NCBI RefSeq assembly: GCF_030817415.1
Contig: NZ_JAUSZI010000002.1
Span: 2,604,001 to 2,668,000, forward strand
Source of the DNA: Streptomyces umbrinus
GTDB taxonomy: Bacteria; Actinomycetota; Actinomycetes; Streptomycetales; Streptomycetaceae
Length of the DNA: 64,000 nt
Reading direction: 5' to 3'
The notes under the pieces were generated by a model that saw only the letters and a list, made by a program, of their open reading frames with translations, ran no database searches and was not told the origin of the DNA. Made by a program: the position numbers and the translations under genes. Positions 34,276 through 46,500 of this stretch are shown one piece after another; position 1 is the stretch's first letter, and every line of letters starts with the position of its first letter.

Positions 34276-35532
34276 GTGTCGCGACCGACCCGTACCATCG
34301 CCGCCGCGGTGGCCGTAACCGCACTACTGCTGGCGAGCGCCTGCAACTCCGCCTCCACCACAGGGAGTTCGGAGGCCGAGGATTCCGTACGCGGAGTCTC
34401 CGACACCTCCGTCAAGGTGGGCGGCATCGTGTCGATGACCACCGCCAGCGGATACTCGAAGAAGGACACCGACCTCGGGGCCAGGGCCCGCTTCGACCGC
34501 GCGAACGCCGAAGGCGGTGTGAACGGGCGGAAGATCGACTATCTGGGCGCCGAGGACGACGGCCAGGATCCGGCCAAGAACCTCACGGCGGCCCGCAAAC
34601 TCGTCCAGCAGGACAAGGTGTTCGCGATCGCGCCGATGAGTTCGACGACGTTCTCCGGCGCGGACTTCCTGCAGAAGCAGAAGGTCCCCACCTTCGGCTG
34701 GGGCACCCTGCCGTCGTTCTGCGGGCCCACGTACATCTACGGTTTCGGCGGCTGCATGGTGCCGATGCCCGGCGGCACCATCTCGCAGACGTGGCCCGAG
34801 GGTCTGAAGAAGGTGCTGGGCGGCTCGGCGGGCAAGAGCGTGGCGATCCTCGCCAACGACAGTGACGCCGGGACGTTCGCCATCCGCACGTACAGGCAGA
34901 GCTTCGCGTCGGCCGGATTCAAGGTGACGTTCGCGAAGCCGTCGGTGCCCGCGACCTCCGTGCCGAACGACTGGTCGGCGTACACGAAGGAGATCCTGCG
35001 CAGCAACGGCGGCAAGGCGCCGGACGCGGTCGTCTCGGTGATGCAGACCCCGTACAACATCGGCCTGTTCACTGCGATCAAGCGCACGGGGTACTCCGGG
35101 CTGCTCACCGATCCGACCGACTACGACCCCGGGCTGCTCGCGAAGAGCGCGACGAAGAAGGCGCTCGACGGGGTCCATGTCCTGCTGTCGTTCCAGCCGT
35201 TCGAGCAGGACAGCGCGGCGATGACGCAGTTCAAGGAGGACATCAGGAAGGCGGCCGGCAAGGACGTGCCCCTGAACATGCACATGATGACGGGCTATAT
35301 GTCGGCCGATCTCTTCCTCGCCATCGCCGAGAAGGCGGGCAAGGACCTGACGGTGGCGTCCTTCCAGAAGGCGGCGGACGGATTCTCGGACACCGGCACG
35401 ATGGTCGGCGACCGGGCGGAGCCCAAGGGGCAGAAGGAGTCGTTCGGCTGCGGGGCGCTCGTCCAGCTCAAGGACGGGAAGTACGCCGTCTCGTCGCCCT
35501 TCGAGTGCTATCCGCCGATCCCCTTCAAGTAG
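34276..35532 (+). CDS. ABC transporter substrate-binding lipoprotein (branched-chain amino acid/urea type)
   Basis: 418 residues from GTG 34276, which follows GGAGGGGGA. N-terminal lipoprotein signal ends LLLASAC. The mature part is a type I periplasmic binding protein of the LivK class: VKVGGIVSMTTASGYSKKDT, ARFDRANAEGGVNGRKI, and ARKLVQQDKVFAIAPMSSTT. It is the first gene of the transporter set that continues with the fused permease-ATPase and the second ATPase. The ligand is unknown. Confidence 0.93.
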   Translation: MSRPTRTIAAAVAVTALLLASACNSASTTGSSEAEDSVRGVSDTSVKVGGIVSMTTASGYSKKDTDLGARARFDRANAEGGVNGRKIDYLGAEDDGQDPAKNLTAARKLVQQDKVFAIAPMSSTTFSGADFLQKQKVPTFGWGTLPSFCGPTYIYGFGGCMVPMPGGTISQTWPEGLKKVLGGSAGKSVAILANDSDAGTFAIRTYRQSFASAGFKVTFAKPSVPATSVPNDWSAYTKEILRSNGGKAPDAVVSVMQTPYNIGLFTAIKRTGYSGLLTDPTDYDPGLLAKSATKKALDGVHVLLSFQPFEQDSAAMTQFKEDIRKAAGKDVPLNMHMMTGYMSADLFLAIAEKAGKDLTVASFQKAADGFSDTGTMVGDRAEPKGQKESFGCGALVQLKDGKYAVSSPFECYPPIPFK

Positions 35533-35618
35533 ACCCGCCTTCAGGTGGGCGCGACTTCAAGTAGGCACGACCGAAGGCGACTTGGCGACTCAGGTATTTG
35601 GGGATTTGGGGACTCGGC

Positions 35619-38581
<2,963 letters not shown>

Positions 38582-38585
<4 letters not shown>

Positions 38586-39406
38586 GCAGCACCCCCGCGC
38601 TCTCCGTACCGTCCGAGCCCTCCGCACCCACCGCACCCCCCGCCCTCCAGGCCACCGGCATCGGCGTCCGCTTCGGCGGTGTCCGGGCGCTCGACGACGT
38701 GAGCCTCACTCTCCGTCCCGGGGAGATCTGCGGGCTCATCGGCCCCAACGGTGCCGGAAAGACGACCCTCTTCGACGTGCTCTCCGGTATCCGGCGCCCC
38801 GACGAGGGCCGGGTCCATCTCGACGGCACGGACGTCACCCGCCGCTCCCCCGTGTGGCGCGCCCGCCACGGTATGCGCCGCACCTTCCAGCGCCAGCAGC
38901 TGTTCGGCCAGCTCACCGTGGCCGACAACCTGGTGGTGGCCCAGGAGTGGCGCGGCGGCGGAGGCGGACTCGCCGCCGATCTGCTGGCGTCCCCGACACG
39001 GCGTACGTACGAGCGGGACCGCCGCGCCCGGGCGGCCGCCGTCCTGCGTACCTGCGGGCTCGACGACCTCGGTGAGACCTTCGCCGGCGCCCTGCCGGTG
39101 GGCCGGGCCCGCATGGTCGAACTGGCGCGGGCGGTGGCGGACCCGCCCGGGGTGCTGCTGCTGGACGAGCCCGCGTCCGGGATGACGGCCGACGAACGCC
39201 GTCACCTGTCGTCCGTCATCCGCCGGCTCTCCGAGGAGGAGGGCTGTGCCGTCCTCCTCGTCGAGCACAACGTCGCCTTCGTCATGGAACTGTCCGCCCG
39301 GATCGTCGTACTCGACCTGGGCCGCGTCCTCGCCGAGGGCACCCCCGCCGAGGTCCACGCCGACCGGCGGGTGCGGGACGCGTACCTGGGCACGACCGCG
39401 GACTGA
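38582..39406 (+). CDS. ABC transporter ATP-binding protein (LivG-like)
   Basis: 274 residues; ATG overlaps the preceding stop (ATGA). About 20 Pro/Ser-rich residues precede the cassette. Walker A is GLIGPNGAGKTTLFDVLSG, the Q-loop region RRTFQRQQLFGQLTV, Walker B VLLLDEPASGM and the H-loop LLVEHNVAFVM. The signature reads LPVGRARMVELARAVA, departing from LSGGQ, as is common in LivG. It provides the second nucleotide-binding domain for the fused transporter. Confidence 0.94.
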
Positions 39407-39434
39407 CGGCCCGCACCAGCCACACGCACGCGGC

Positions 39435-40223
39435 TCACACCAACTGGTAACCCCGCATGTTCGAGAGCAGCAGATAGCAGTCCTGGAGGGACCCGGACGT
39501 GTCGCCGAGGGAGCGGTAGATGCCCCACTTGGGGCGTACGCGGTCGGCCAGAAACGTGTCCACGCCCGTGCGTGACGCGTCGACGACCGTCGTCGAGCCG
39601 TTCTTCAGGATCCAGCGGACCGAACCGGCCGAGCCGTTGCCGACCTTGATCTGGAAGTCGACGTCGATCCACTTGTTGTGCAGGGGTTCGAGGTTCGTGC
39701 GGCCGACGAGGATGTCGCTCTCGAAGAGCTTGAGTTCGATGGTCTGCACGCCGTTCACCCGCCGGAGCGACTGCACGACGATCGGCGAGCTGCCGGCGCC
39801 GGGCTGCTTCATCTGCATGATGTGGGTGAAGGTGGTGGTCGCCTTCAGGGAGCTGGGGATGTACATCGAGTACGTCACCCGCCAGGTCTGGCCCTCGGTC
39901 CACTTGAGGTAGTTGCTGCCTGAGCCGTTGCGCAGGCCGGTGACCTCGTGCCGTTGGCGGTCCGTCGACGTGTCGCGGTCGACGGTGTGCATGTTGAACC
40001 GCCAGTTGTCGCCCGTGGCGAAGATGTGCGGGGAAGCCGCGGGGTGAGAGTCCGCGCGGTCGTCCTCCAGGGTCTCGAAGGCGCCGAGCCCGTTGGTGCG
40101 CGCCGACGGGGACCACTTCAGCTGCCAGGACGCGGCGGGTGCCGCGAGAGCGGGTGAACCGACGGCCGCGGCGGCCACGCCGCCCAGTGCCGCGCCGAGC
40201 AGGTTCCTACGTGTGGGGGTCAT
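39435..40223 (-). CDS. Tat-exported polysaccharide lyase-like protein
   Basis: 262 residues from ATG 40223. Twin-arginine signal MTPTRRNLLGAALGGVAAAA ending about SPALAAP. The mature part is a jelly-roll pattern (LKWSPSARTNGLGAFETLED, FATGDNWRFNMHTVDRDTS, FTHIMQMKQPG, then NKWIDVDFQIKVGNGSAGSV) resembling the heparin lyase I/PF14099-type polysaccharide lyases. Assignment is by remembered pattern, so the family and substrate need checking. Convergent with the LivG gene, 28 bp apart. Confidence 0.65.
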   Translation of the reverse strand: MTPTRRNLLGAALGGVAAAAVGSPALAAPAASWQLKWSPSARTNGLGAFETLEDDRADSHPAASPHIFATGDNWRFNMHTVDRDTSTDRQRHEVTGLRNGSGSNYLKWTEGQTWRVTYSMYIPSSLKATTTFTHIMQMKQPGAGSSPIVVQSLRRVNGVQTIELKLFESDILVGRTNLEPLHNKWIDVDFQIKVGNGSAGSVRWILKNGSTTVVDASRTGVDTFLADRVRPKWGIYRSLGDTSGSLQDCYLLLSNMRGYQLV

Positions 40224-40470
40224 GGGTCCCTCATCCTCGTCGTCGGGTTCATATACGTGCACCCCGTTCACCAACATGCAAAGAGTCCTCGGCATGACAG
40301 GACGCGGTCAATGGTTCGGACCTATGAACCCGGGTAGGTTTCCGGCCAATCTCCGATCCATTCGGCGCAGACACGGGACCGAAATGACCGAAAAACGGCA
40401 CAGGAATGCGCGACGGCCCGTGATCGTTGACGATGGGAGTACCACCCGACGACTGAAGGATCGAGAGCTC

Positions 40471-41301
40471 GTGAGCAAGGTCCCCCCGATCATCCTGAAC
40501 AACGGCGTCGAGATGCCCCAGCTGGGCTTCGGGGTCTGGCAGGTGCCGGACGACGAGGCGGAGCGGGCCGTCGCCACCGCGCTGGAGGCCGGGTACCGCA
40601 GCATCGACACCGCGGCGATCTACGGCAACGAAAAGGGCACCGGCAGGGGCCTCGCCGCCTCCGGCGTCGCCCGCAAGGATCTCTTCGTCACCACCAAGCT
40701 CTGGAACGCCGACCAGGGATACGACTCGACACTGCGCGCCTTCGACGCGTCCTTGGAGAAGCTCGGCCTCGACTACGTCGACCTGTACCTCATCCACTGG
40801 CCGATGCCGGCCAAGGAGAAGTACATCGACACGTACAAGGCCTTCGAGAAGCTCTACGCGGACGGCCGTGCCAAGTCGATCGGTGTCTCCAACTTCCTTC
40901 CGGAGCACCTGGAGAAGCTGATCGACGCGACGTCCGTCATTCCGGCCGTCAACCAGATCGAGCTGCACCCGCACCTCCAGCAGCACGCGTCCCGCGAGTA
41001 CCACGCGGAGCAGGGCATCGCCACCGAGGCCTGGTCCCCGCTCGGTTCGGGCAAGGGCCTGCTGGAGGTCCCGGCGATCGTGGCCATCGCCCAGAAGCAC
41101 AACCGCACGCCGGCCCAGATCGTCCTGCGCTGGCACATCCAGCTCGGGAACGTGGTGATCCCCAAGTCCGTGACCCCGTCCCGGATCAAGGAGAACATCG
41201 ACGTCTTCGACTTCTCCCTCGACACCGAGGACATCGCCGCGATCAGCGCGCTCAACGAGGACCGCCGGGTCGGCTCGAACCCGGCGAACGTCAACGACTG
41301 A
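40471..41301 (+). CDS. Aldo/keto reductase (AKR5-like, 2,5-diketo-gluconate reductase type)
   Basis: 276 residues from GTG 40471. N-terminal NNGVEMPQLGFGVWQVPDDE; catalytic tetrad Asp in SIDTAAIYGNEKG, Tyr in the same segment, Lys in VTTKLWNADQGYD and His in LYLIHWPMP. The NADPH-binding tail has VVIPKSVTPSRIKENIDVFD. It reduces aldehydes or keto sugars with NADPH. It stands alone, followed by a hairpin terminator at 41344. Confidence 0.95.
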   Translation: MSKVPPIILNNGVEMPQLGFGVWQVPDDEAERAVATALEAGYRSIDTAAIYGNEKGTGRGLAASGVARKDLFVTTKLWNADQGYDSTLRAFDASLEKLGLDYVDLYLIHWPMPAKEKYIDTYKAFEKLYADGRAKSIGVSNFLPEHLEKLIDATSVIPAVNQIELHPHLQQHASREYHAEQGIATEAWSPLGSGKGLLEVPAIVAIAQKHNRTPAQIVLRWHIQLGNVVIPKSVTPSRIKENIDVFDFSLDTEDIAAISALNEDRRVGSNPANVND

Positions 41302-41343
41302 CCGTACGGTCGCACGACACGGACGTACGACACGCGGCACCGG

Positions 41344-41376
41344 AAGCCGTCGCCCGACTCGCTCGGGCGGCGGCTT
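41344..41376 (+). terminator. Hairpin terminator after the aldo/keto reductase
   Basis: AAGCCGTCGCCCGA pairs with TCGGGCGGCGGCTT (13 of 14) around a 5-nt loop, 43 bp after the stop. No long T run, as usual in this GC-rich genome. Confidence 0.65.
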
Positions 41377-41596
41377 CGTCATGTGTCCGGTGTGTTCGGG
41401 GCCGACACGGTGTCGTGGATGCGGCGGCCGGGTGAGACAAGGCGCGGCATCCTCGCCGACGGGAGGGGGATCGGTCAGGCTCGCCCGAGTACCCGTTCAG
41501 CGAACACACATATGTCCCCGTCGATGTCCCCCTACACGTCGGATGCACGTCGCCCCGCCGCGTGACGTCCCCAAGGCCCAGAAGGGTCCTCCCACA

Positions 41597-42298
41597 GTGC
41601 GCACTCGAACACTGACCCTCGCCGCCGCAGCCGCCGGCACCGCGCTGATCGCCGCCGCGGCCCTTCCGGCGGGCGCCACCCCCGTACAGGCTCCGGAGGG
41701 TACGGTCACCGCCGCCGACCTCCTCGCCGAGATGACGTCCTGCTCGCAGATCTCGAACGGCAAGTACGGCCTCGACGTGGGGGCGCCGGCCACCGTCCCC
41801 GTGTGCGGCATGAACGGCGCGGTCTTCTGGAAGGCCGACATGGACATCGACTGCGACGGCCAGGTCACCACCGAGTGCAACAAGCGCACCGATCCGTGGT
41901 TCCAGGACCAGACGGCCTTCCACCAGTCCGACGGCAGACCGCTGAACTCCGAGGAACTCCCGTACGTCGTGGTGCCCGGCCCCAGCGGCATCTGGAACTA
42001 CACGAGCTCCGGCATCAGGGGCGGCAGCGTGGCTGCGGTGATCCACGGCGACGACGTCCAGTACGCGGTCGTCGGTGACACGGGCCCCACGAAGATCATC
42101 GGCGAGGCCTCGTACGCCACCGCGCGCGCCCTCGGCATCAATCCCGACCCGGCGACCGGCGGCGCGGCCTCCGGAGTGACGTACATCGTCTTCACCAACT
42201 CCCGGGTCTCCCCCATCGAGGACCAGGAAGCGACGGCGTCCCTCGGCGAGGCGCTGGCGGAGCAGTTCCTTGAGGACAACCAGGAATCAAGCAACTGA
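41597..42298 (+). CDS. Secreted GH75 chitosanase
   Basis: 233 residues from GTG 41597. Signal peptide to about residue 28 (AAALPAGATP). The mature protein shows the GH75 (fungal chitosanase) pattern: GKYGLDVGAPATVPVCGMNG, AVFWKADMDIDCDGQVTTEC with the conserved acidic residues, LPYVVVPGPSGIWNY, AAVIHGDDVQYAVVGDTGPT and KIIGEASYATARALGI. GH75 enzymes hydrolyse chitosan endo-wise. It ends at a very strong bidirectional hairpin. Confidence 0.9.
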   Translation: MRTRTLTLAAAAAGTALIAAAALPAGATPVQAPEGTVTAADLLAEMTSCSQISNGKYGLDVGAPATVPVCGMNGAVFWKADMDIDCDGQVTTECNKRTDPWFQDQTAFHQSDGRPLNSEELPYVVVPGPSGIWNYTSSGIRGGSVAAVIHGDDVQYAVVGDTGPTKIIGEASYATARALGINPDPATGGAASGVTYIVFTNSRVSPIEDQEATASLGEALAEQFLEDNQESSN

Positions 42299-42314
42299 GA
42301 ACCGGCGAACCAGC

Positions 42315-42390
42315 GAGCCGGAGGAGATGAGAGGCCGGTCCGGCCGCGGACGCTACCGCGGCCGGACCGGCCTCTCATCTCCTCCGGCTC
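42315..42390. terminator. Bidirectional terminator with a perfect 35-bp stem
   Basis: Arms 42315-42349 and 42356-42390 are exact reverse complements over 35 bp around the loop ACGCTA; the base of the stem reads GAGCCGGAGGAGATGAGAGG. It lies 16 bp after the chitosanase stop and 24 bp before the stop of the convergent SDR gene. Confidence 0.85.
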
Positions 42391-42414
42391 GAACCGGCTC
42401 GGACCGGCTGCTCA

Positions 42415-43116
42415 TCAGACCGGCTGGCCGATCGGCCGTACGACGACGGTGTTCACGTCCACCCCGGTCGGCTGCCGGATCGCCCAGACGACCGACTCCG
42501 CGAGCTGGTCGGAGGTGAGCAGATGCCCGGGCGGCAGGCTGCCGTAGCTGTCCCAGAACGGTGTCTCCACGCGGCCGGGCGAGATCAGGGTCACGCCCAC
42601 GCCGTACTCGGTGACCTGCCGCCGGGTGTTCTCGGCGAGCCCGGTCACGGCCCACTTCGTCGCTCCGTAGATGTTGCCGGGCCCGTGGACGTGGCCCGCG
42701 ACGCTGCCGACGAGCACGATCCGCCCCCGCGTCTCCTTCAACTGGTCGATCGACGCCCGGATGAGCAGCGCGGGGCCGAGCACATTGGTGAGCACCATGT
42801 CCCGCCACCCGGCCGGATCGCCCTCGGCGACGGTGTCGTGCGTGGCGTACCCGGCGTTGGCGACGACGGTGTCGAGCCGTCCGAACTCCTTCACCGTCGC
42901 CTCGACGGCCGCCTGGACGTGGTCGTAGTCGGCCGCGTCGCCCCTGATCGTCAACAGCCCCTCGGGCTTGCCGAGTTGTTCGGCGAACCCGCGCAGCCGC
43001 TCCTCCCCGCGCCCCGTCACCGTCACCCGGTGCCCGGCGTCGAGCAGTTGCCGCGCCACCGCCGCGCCGATCCCGCTGCCGCCGCCGGTGATCAGCGCCA
43101 CTGGTGAGTCAGTCAT
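42415..43116 (-). CDS. Short-chain dehydrogenase/reductase
   Basis: 233 residues from ATG 43116; a TTG 12 nt upstream is possible. Classical SDR: cofactor motif ALITGGGSGIGAAVARQLL, NAG in VVANAGYATHD, catalytic Ser in VLVGSVAGHV and YxxxK in YGATKWAVTGL. Residue pattern TGRGEE after the second strand (VTVTGRGEERL) suggests NADP preference. Substrate unknown. Not linked to neighbours by overlap. Confidence 0.94.
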   Translation of the reverse strand: MTDSPVALITGGGSGIGAAVARQLLDAGHRVTVTGRGEERLRGFAEQLGKPEGLLTIRGDAADYDHVQAAVEATVKEFGRLDTVVANAGYATHDTVAEGDPAGWRDMVLTNVLGPALLIRASIDQLKETRGRIVLVGSVAGHVHGPGNIYGATKWAVTGLAENTRRQVTEYGVGVTLISPGRVETPFWDSYGSLPPGHLLTSDQLAESVVWAIRQPTGVDVNTVVVRPIGQPV

Positions 43117-43217
43117 GAGTTCCCCCAAGCCGTGTCCGTGTCGTGTCCGTCACGAAGTGCGTGGAGTCCATCACTTGGAGAGCACTCGATGTCAACACAT
43201 CTGTGGAGCGCGAAGCG

Positions 43218-44126
43218 CTAAGCCTTCACCCCGACATACACGGTCATCGCGGCAAGCACGAACACATCGGGCCGGTGGTACACGCTCGCCTTGTCGTCCG
43301 CGTCGAGAAGCCGGTCGAGCAGAGCGAGATCATCGGGCTCAAGGCCCTCCGCGAGCCCGGTCCGGCGGTGGCCGAGGCTGGTCGCGACGAAGGCGCGGCC
43401 CTCCTCCGACAGCGGCGCGGGCAGATCGAGCAGGAACGTACGGGTCGCCGCGTGCCGCAGGCCGACGGCCGTCAGGAGGCCGGCCCAGTCCTCGGTCTCC
43501 TCGGCCGCCCCCGGCAGCTCACGCCGCATCCGCGTGAACCACTCCTGCTCGACCGCGTCCACCCGGGCCTGCAGACCGGGCCGGCCGATGCCGATGTCGC
43601 GCGGAAGGTAGCGCGAGGGCAGGCCGCCCTCCAGCAGGGCGAGAACCCCGCCGGGCGCGAGCCGCTCGGCGAATCCGGCGAGGGTGGCCCGCTGGTCGCC
43701 GACGTGGTGCAGGGACCGGCTGGCCCAGAGCAGATCGGCCGGGTACTCCAAGTCGCCCAGCCCGTCGCCGAGTTCGGCCTCCAGTGTGCTGAAGCGGTCG
43801 GCGATCCCGAGGCGGGCGGCACGGGCGTGGGCCGCCTCCAGGAGGGGCCCTGCACCGTCCACGGCGACGACCCGCGCCTTGGGGAACGTGTCGGCGAGCA
43901 GACAGGAGATGACACCGGGACCGCTGCCCGCGTCCACGATCATCTCGGGCTCCGGCTGCCGCTCCCGCAGCCAGCCCGCCGCCTCCGCGTAGAGCGGCGT
44001 GAACAGCTCGGCCTCCTGCTCCAGCATCGGAAGCATCTCGGCGAAGTCGATGTGGGTGTGCGTGTGGCCGTGCCCCTGGCCGTGTTCGTGACCGTGTTCC
44101 TCGTGCTGTCCGTGGTCGTGTCCCAT
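43218..44126 (-). CDS. SAM-dependent methyltransferase with a His-rich N-terminus
   Basis: 302 residues. The first 26 residues hold ten histidines (MGHDHGQHEEHGHEHGQGHG and on), a likely metal-binding tail. The body is a class I methyltransferase: motif I MIVDAGSGPGVISCLLAD, motif II VVAVDGAGPLLEAA, motif IV-like ADLLWASRSLHHVGD, and ERLAPGGVLALLEGGLPSRY. It might methylate a small molecule with the tail binding Zn, Ni or Co, or the tail may only store metal. No partner gene is close. Confidence 0.9.
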   Translation of the reverse strand: MGHDHGQHEEHGHEHGQGHGHTHTHIDFAEMLPMLEQEAELFTPLYAEAAGWLRERQPEPEMIVDAGSGPGVISCLLADTFPKARVVAVDGAGPLLEAAHARAARLGIADRFSTLEAELGDGLGDLEYPADLLWASRSLHHVGDQRATLAGFAERLAPGGVLALLEGGLPSRYLPRDIGIGRPGLQARVDAVEQEWFTRMRRELPGAAEETEDWAGLLTAVGLRHAATRTFLLDLPAPLSEEGRAFVATSLGHRRTGLAEGLEPDDLALLDRLLDADDKASVYHRPDVFVLAAMTVYVGVKA

Positions 44127-44224
44127 GGTTCCAAGCCTCTCGTCCGGGATACGGACAGCGTGCTACCACCTCCCCAAAACAGCTACTCGCCTTGCGGAAA
44201 CAGCAAAGAGTCCCCCACGCCCCC

Positions 44225-44312
44225 TTTCAGGGGGCGCGGGGAACGGCGCACCTTTCAGGGGCGCGGGGAGCTGCGCATTCTTTTAGGGGCGCGAGGAACT
44301 GCGCGACCAGCC
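44225..44312. repeat. Three tandem copies of the dispersed repeat core, 28-bp period
   Basis: Units start at 44225 (TTTCAGGGGGCGCGGGGAAC), 44253 (TTTCAGGGGCGCGGGGAGCT) and 44281 (TTTTAGGGGCGCGAGGAACT). Exactly 28 bp apart, they are 1.5 helical turns short of a phased array. It lies between the methyltransferase start and the GH6 stop. Confidence 0.8.
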
Positions 44313-44365
44313 GCACTCAGCCGGCAGACGAACCACCAGCTCAGGTGACCCGCGCCAGCGGAAGG

Positions 44366-46078
44366 TCACAACGCCGGATACGCGTTCTTCATGAGCTCCT
44401 GGAACTGCGCCGAGAACCAGTGCCCGGACAACGGCGCGTTCCCCAACGCACCCGACATGTTGTTGTTGTTCCGCGGGTTGCCGGTGTACGTCGGGTCGCA
44501 CATCCGGTCGAAGCCCTTGCCCTCGTCGTTGGGGATGGCGGTGCTCGACCCGTCCGACTCACCCGGCGGCTTCATCCACACGTACGCGTCGATGCCGGTC
44601 GCCGGTGAGGCCTGCGGCCGTTCGCCGAGGCCGGCGCCCGACTGGTTGCACCAGTTGCCGAGGTGGATGCGCCGGTCGTAGCGGCCCCCGTCGACATAGG
44701 TGTCGACGTTGGTCGTCGCCCCGGGACCGGTGGGCCTGGCCGTGCCGCCCCAGCCGTTGCGGGAGGTGTCGATCAGCATGCCGATCCCGGACGGGAAGCC
44801 GATCGAGACCAGTTGGTTGCGCATGGCCTGCGCGTACGACTGCTCGTCGACGTACCGGTTCCAGTCGATCCACTTCGACGTACGGACCGACGCGCCGTTG
44901 ACGGAGTCGTTGATCGTGAAGTGGTTCTCCTTGAGGGCGCTGTAGTTGGCGGTGTTCACGATGAAGCCGTGCACATCGGCGACGGTCGCGCCCTCGGCGG
45001 TGGCCGCCTCCTTGAACAGGGCTGCGGAGGGTGCGAAGTTGTCGTCCCAGCCGAGCCAGCCGTGGTGTCCGGCGTCCACGTAGTTGTAGACGTTGGGCAC
45101 GTCGCCGAGCTTGTTCAGCGCGTAGCCGACGCCCTTGACGTAGTTGCCGTTCGCCTTCATCGTGTCGCAGTTGGCGGTGGCGGTGGCACGGGGCGAGACG
45201 TTGGTGACGAGGTTCGGCAGGGAGTCGATCTCGACGGTCGTGACGATCCGCAGACCCGCGTACTTGCTGTCGGCGAGGATCGCCGCGATCGGGTCGATGT
45301 ACTGGGTCTTGTACTTGTCGATCTCCGTCGGACCGAGTTCGCCGTTGGAGGCGAGGGCCGCGCAGTCACGGCCCGGCAGGTTGTAGATGACCAGTTGGAC
45401 GACCAGTTCGTCGGAGCCCTTCTGCGCGAGCGCCGCGTCCAGGTGGGCGCGCAGGCCCATGCCGCCGTTCACGCCGTTGATGGCGGCGATCCGGTCGAGC
45501 CATACGCCGGTCGGCTGGTTGGCGATCCGGCTGCCCCCGGTTTCCGCGGTGGCCTTCGCCTTCCACTCCGGGTTCACGTACACCTTGGCGCCCGCGTACG
45601 GGTTGTCGACCTTGGCGCCCGGGGCCGGCGGGTCCGTGGGTCCGGGGCCGCTGCCACCGTCGTCGACGTTGCAGGTCACGCCGTCCAGGGTGAACGTGGT
45701 GGGCAGCGCGTTGGTGCCGCCGTAGGTGCCGTTGAAGCCGAAACTGACCGAACTCCCGGTCCCCAGCGTGCCGTTGTAGCTCTCGTTGGCCGCCGTGACG
45801 GCGGTGCCGCTCTGGCTGAGCTTCGCGTTCCAGCCGCTGGTGACCTTCTGGTTTCCGGCGTACGACCATTTCACGGCCCAACTCGACTTGGCCGCGCTGT
45901 TGTTGGTGACGGTGACCGCGGCGGTGAAGCCGGAGTCCCACTGGTTCTGCACCTTGTAGTCGACGGTGCAGGGAATGGCGGCCACGCCGACATCCGCGGG
46001 TATCGCCGCGACGGCGGCGCCCGCGGTGCCGGCGGCCAGCGCCACCGCCGCGAGGATTGCTGTTCTGGTACGGCTCAT
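44366..46078 (-). CDS. Secreted GH6 cellulase (cellobiohydrolase-like) with N-terminal CBM2
   Basis: 570 residues. Signal peptide to about residue 26-35; CBM2 at about 36-138 (CTVDYKVQNQWDSGFTAAVT, SSWAVKWSYAGNQKVTSGWN, closing Cys in DGVTCNVDD); Pro/Gly linker; GH6 at about 155-570. The GH6 acid is in LPGRDCAALASNGEL, and the conserved VYNYVDAGHHGWLGW, LIDTSRNGWGG and YVWMKPPGESDG are present. The size fits exo-acting bacterial GH6. It is divergent from a GH48 gene with CebR-type operators between them, the classic cellulase pair. Confidence 0.95.
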   Translation of the reverse strand: MSRTRTAILAAVALAAGTAGAAVAAIPADVGVAAIPCTVDYKVQNQWDSGFTAAVTVTNNSAAKSSWAVKWSYAGNQKVTSGWNAKLSQSGTAVTAANESYNGTLGTGSSVSFGFNGTYGGTNALPTTFTLDGVTCNVDDGGSGPGPTDPPAPGAKVDNPYAGAKVYVNPEWKAKATAETGGSRIANQPTGVWLDRIAAINGVNGGMGLRAHLDAALAQKGSDELVVQLVIYNLPGRDCAALASNGELGPTEIDKYKTQYIDPIAAILADSKYAGLRIVTTVEIDSLPNLVTNVSPRATATANCDTMKANGNYVKGVGYALNKLGDVPNVYNYVDAGHHGWLGWDDNFAPSAALFKEAATAEGATVADVHGFIVNTANYSALKENHFTINDSVNGASVRTSKWIDWNRYVDEQSYAQAMRNQLVSIGFPSGIGMLIDTSRNGWGGTARPTGPGATTNVDTYVDGGRYDRRIHLGNWCNQSGAGLGERPQASPATGIDAYVWMKPPGESDGSSTAIPNDEGKGFDRMCDPTYTGNPRNNNNMSGALGNAPLSGHWFSAQFQELMKNAYPAL

Positions 46079-46354
46079 GTGCGGGGTGTCCTATCCGTCT
46101 AGGGAGCGCGGACGTTCGCGCAGCCCGATGCCGTACGACGGCGTGGGAGTGCCGTCGTCATGGGGGATGAGGGTGAGCTCGGAGCACTCCACCGGGCAGG
46201 CGGGCGCGACTCCCGAAGCCGTGCAGCGACCGACGCGCATGCGGTGTCCATGACAGAGATCCGCAGCACCGGCCACTAAAAGAGATGAACGCGGGGGGTG
46301 TCGCATGAGCGACTCCTTGCAGCTCTGACACGTCGTGACGGACGTGTCGACTGA

Positions 46355-46368
46355 TGGAACCGCTCCCA
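46355..46368. promoter_or_regulatory. Imperfect CebR-type operator
   Basis: TGGAACCGCTCCCA matches the known palindrome TGGGAGCGCTCCCA at 12 of 14 positions. It is nearer to the GH6 promoter side. Confidence 0.75.
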
Positions 46369-46486
46369 CTGGTGCCGATGAAAGTAGCGCCAAGTGTTGG
46401 TAAAGGACAGAGGAATTGCACTCTTGATCTATCGAATCATTTCGACTCTTCAAGCACCTTGACCCCTTCGACCCTCATCCCCACTA

Positions 46487-46500
46487 TGGGAGCGCTCCCA
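46487..46500. promoter_or_regulatory. Perfect CebR operator TGGGAGCGCTCCCA
   Basis: Exact match to the 14-bp palindrome known to bind the cellulose-utilisation repressor CebR in several Streptomyces. It lies 61 bp before the GH48 start. Release of repression by cello-oligosaccharides is expected from the known system. Confidence 0.92.

Noticed and set aside
44225..44312. Short CRISPR-like array
   Set aside because: The units abut without spacers, are only three, and match the dispersed intergenic repeat; no cas genes are present.
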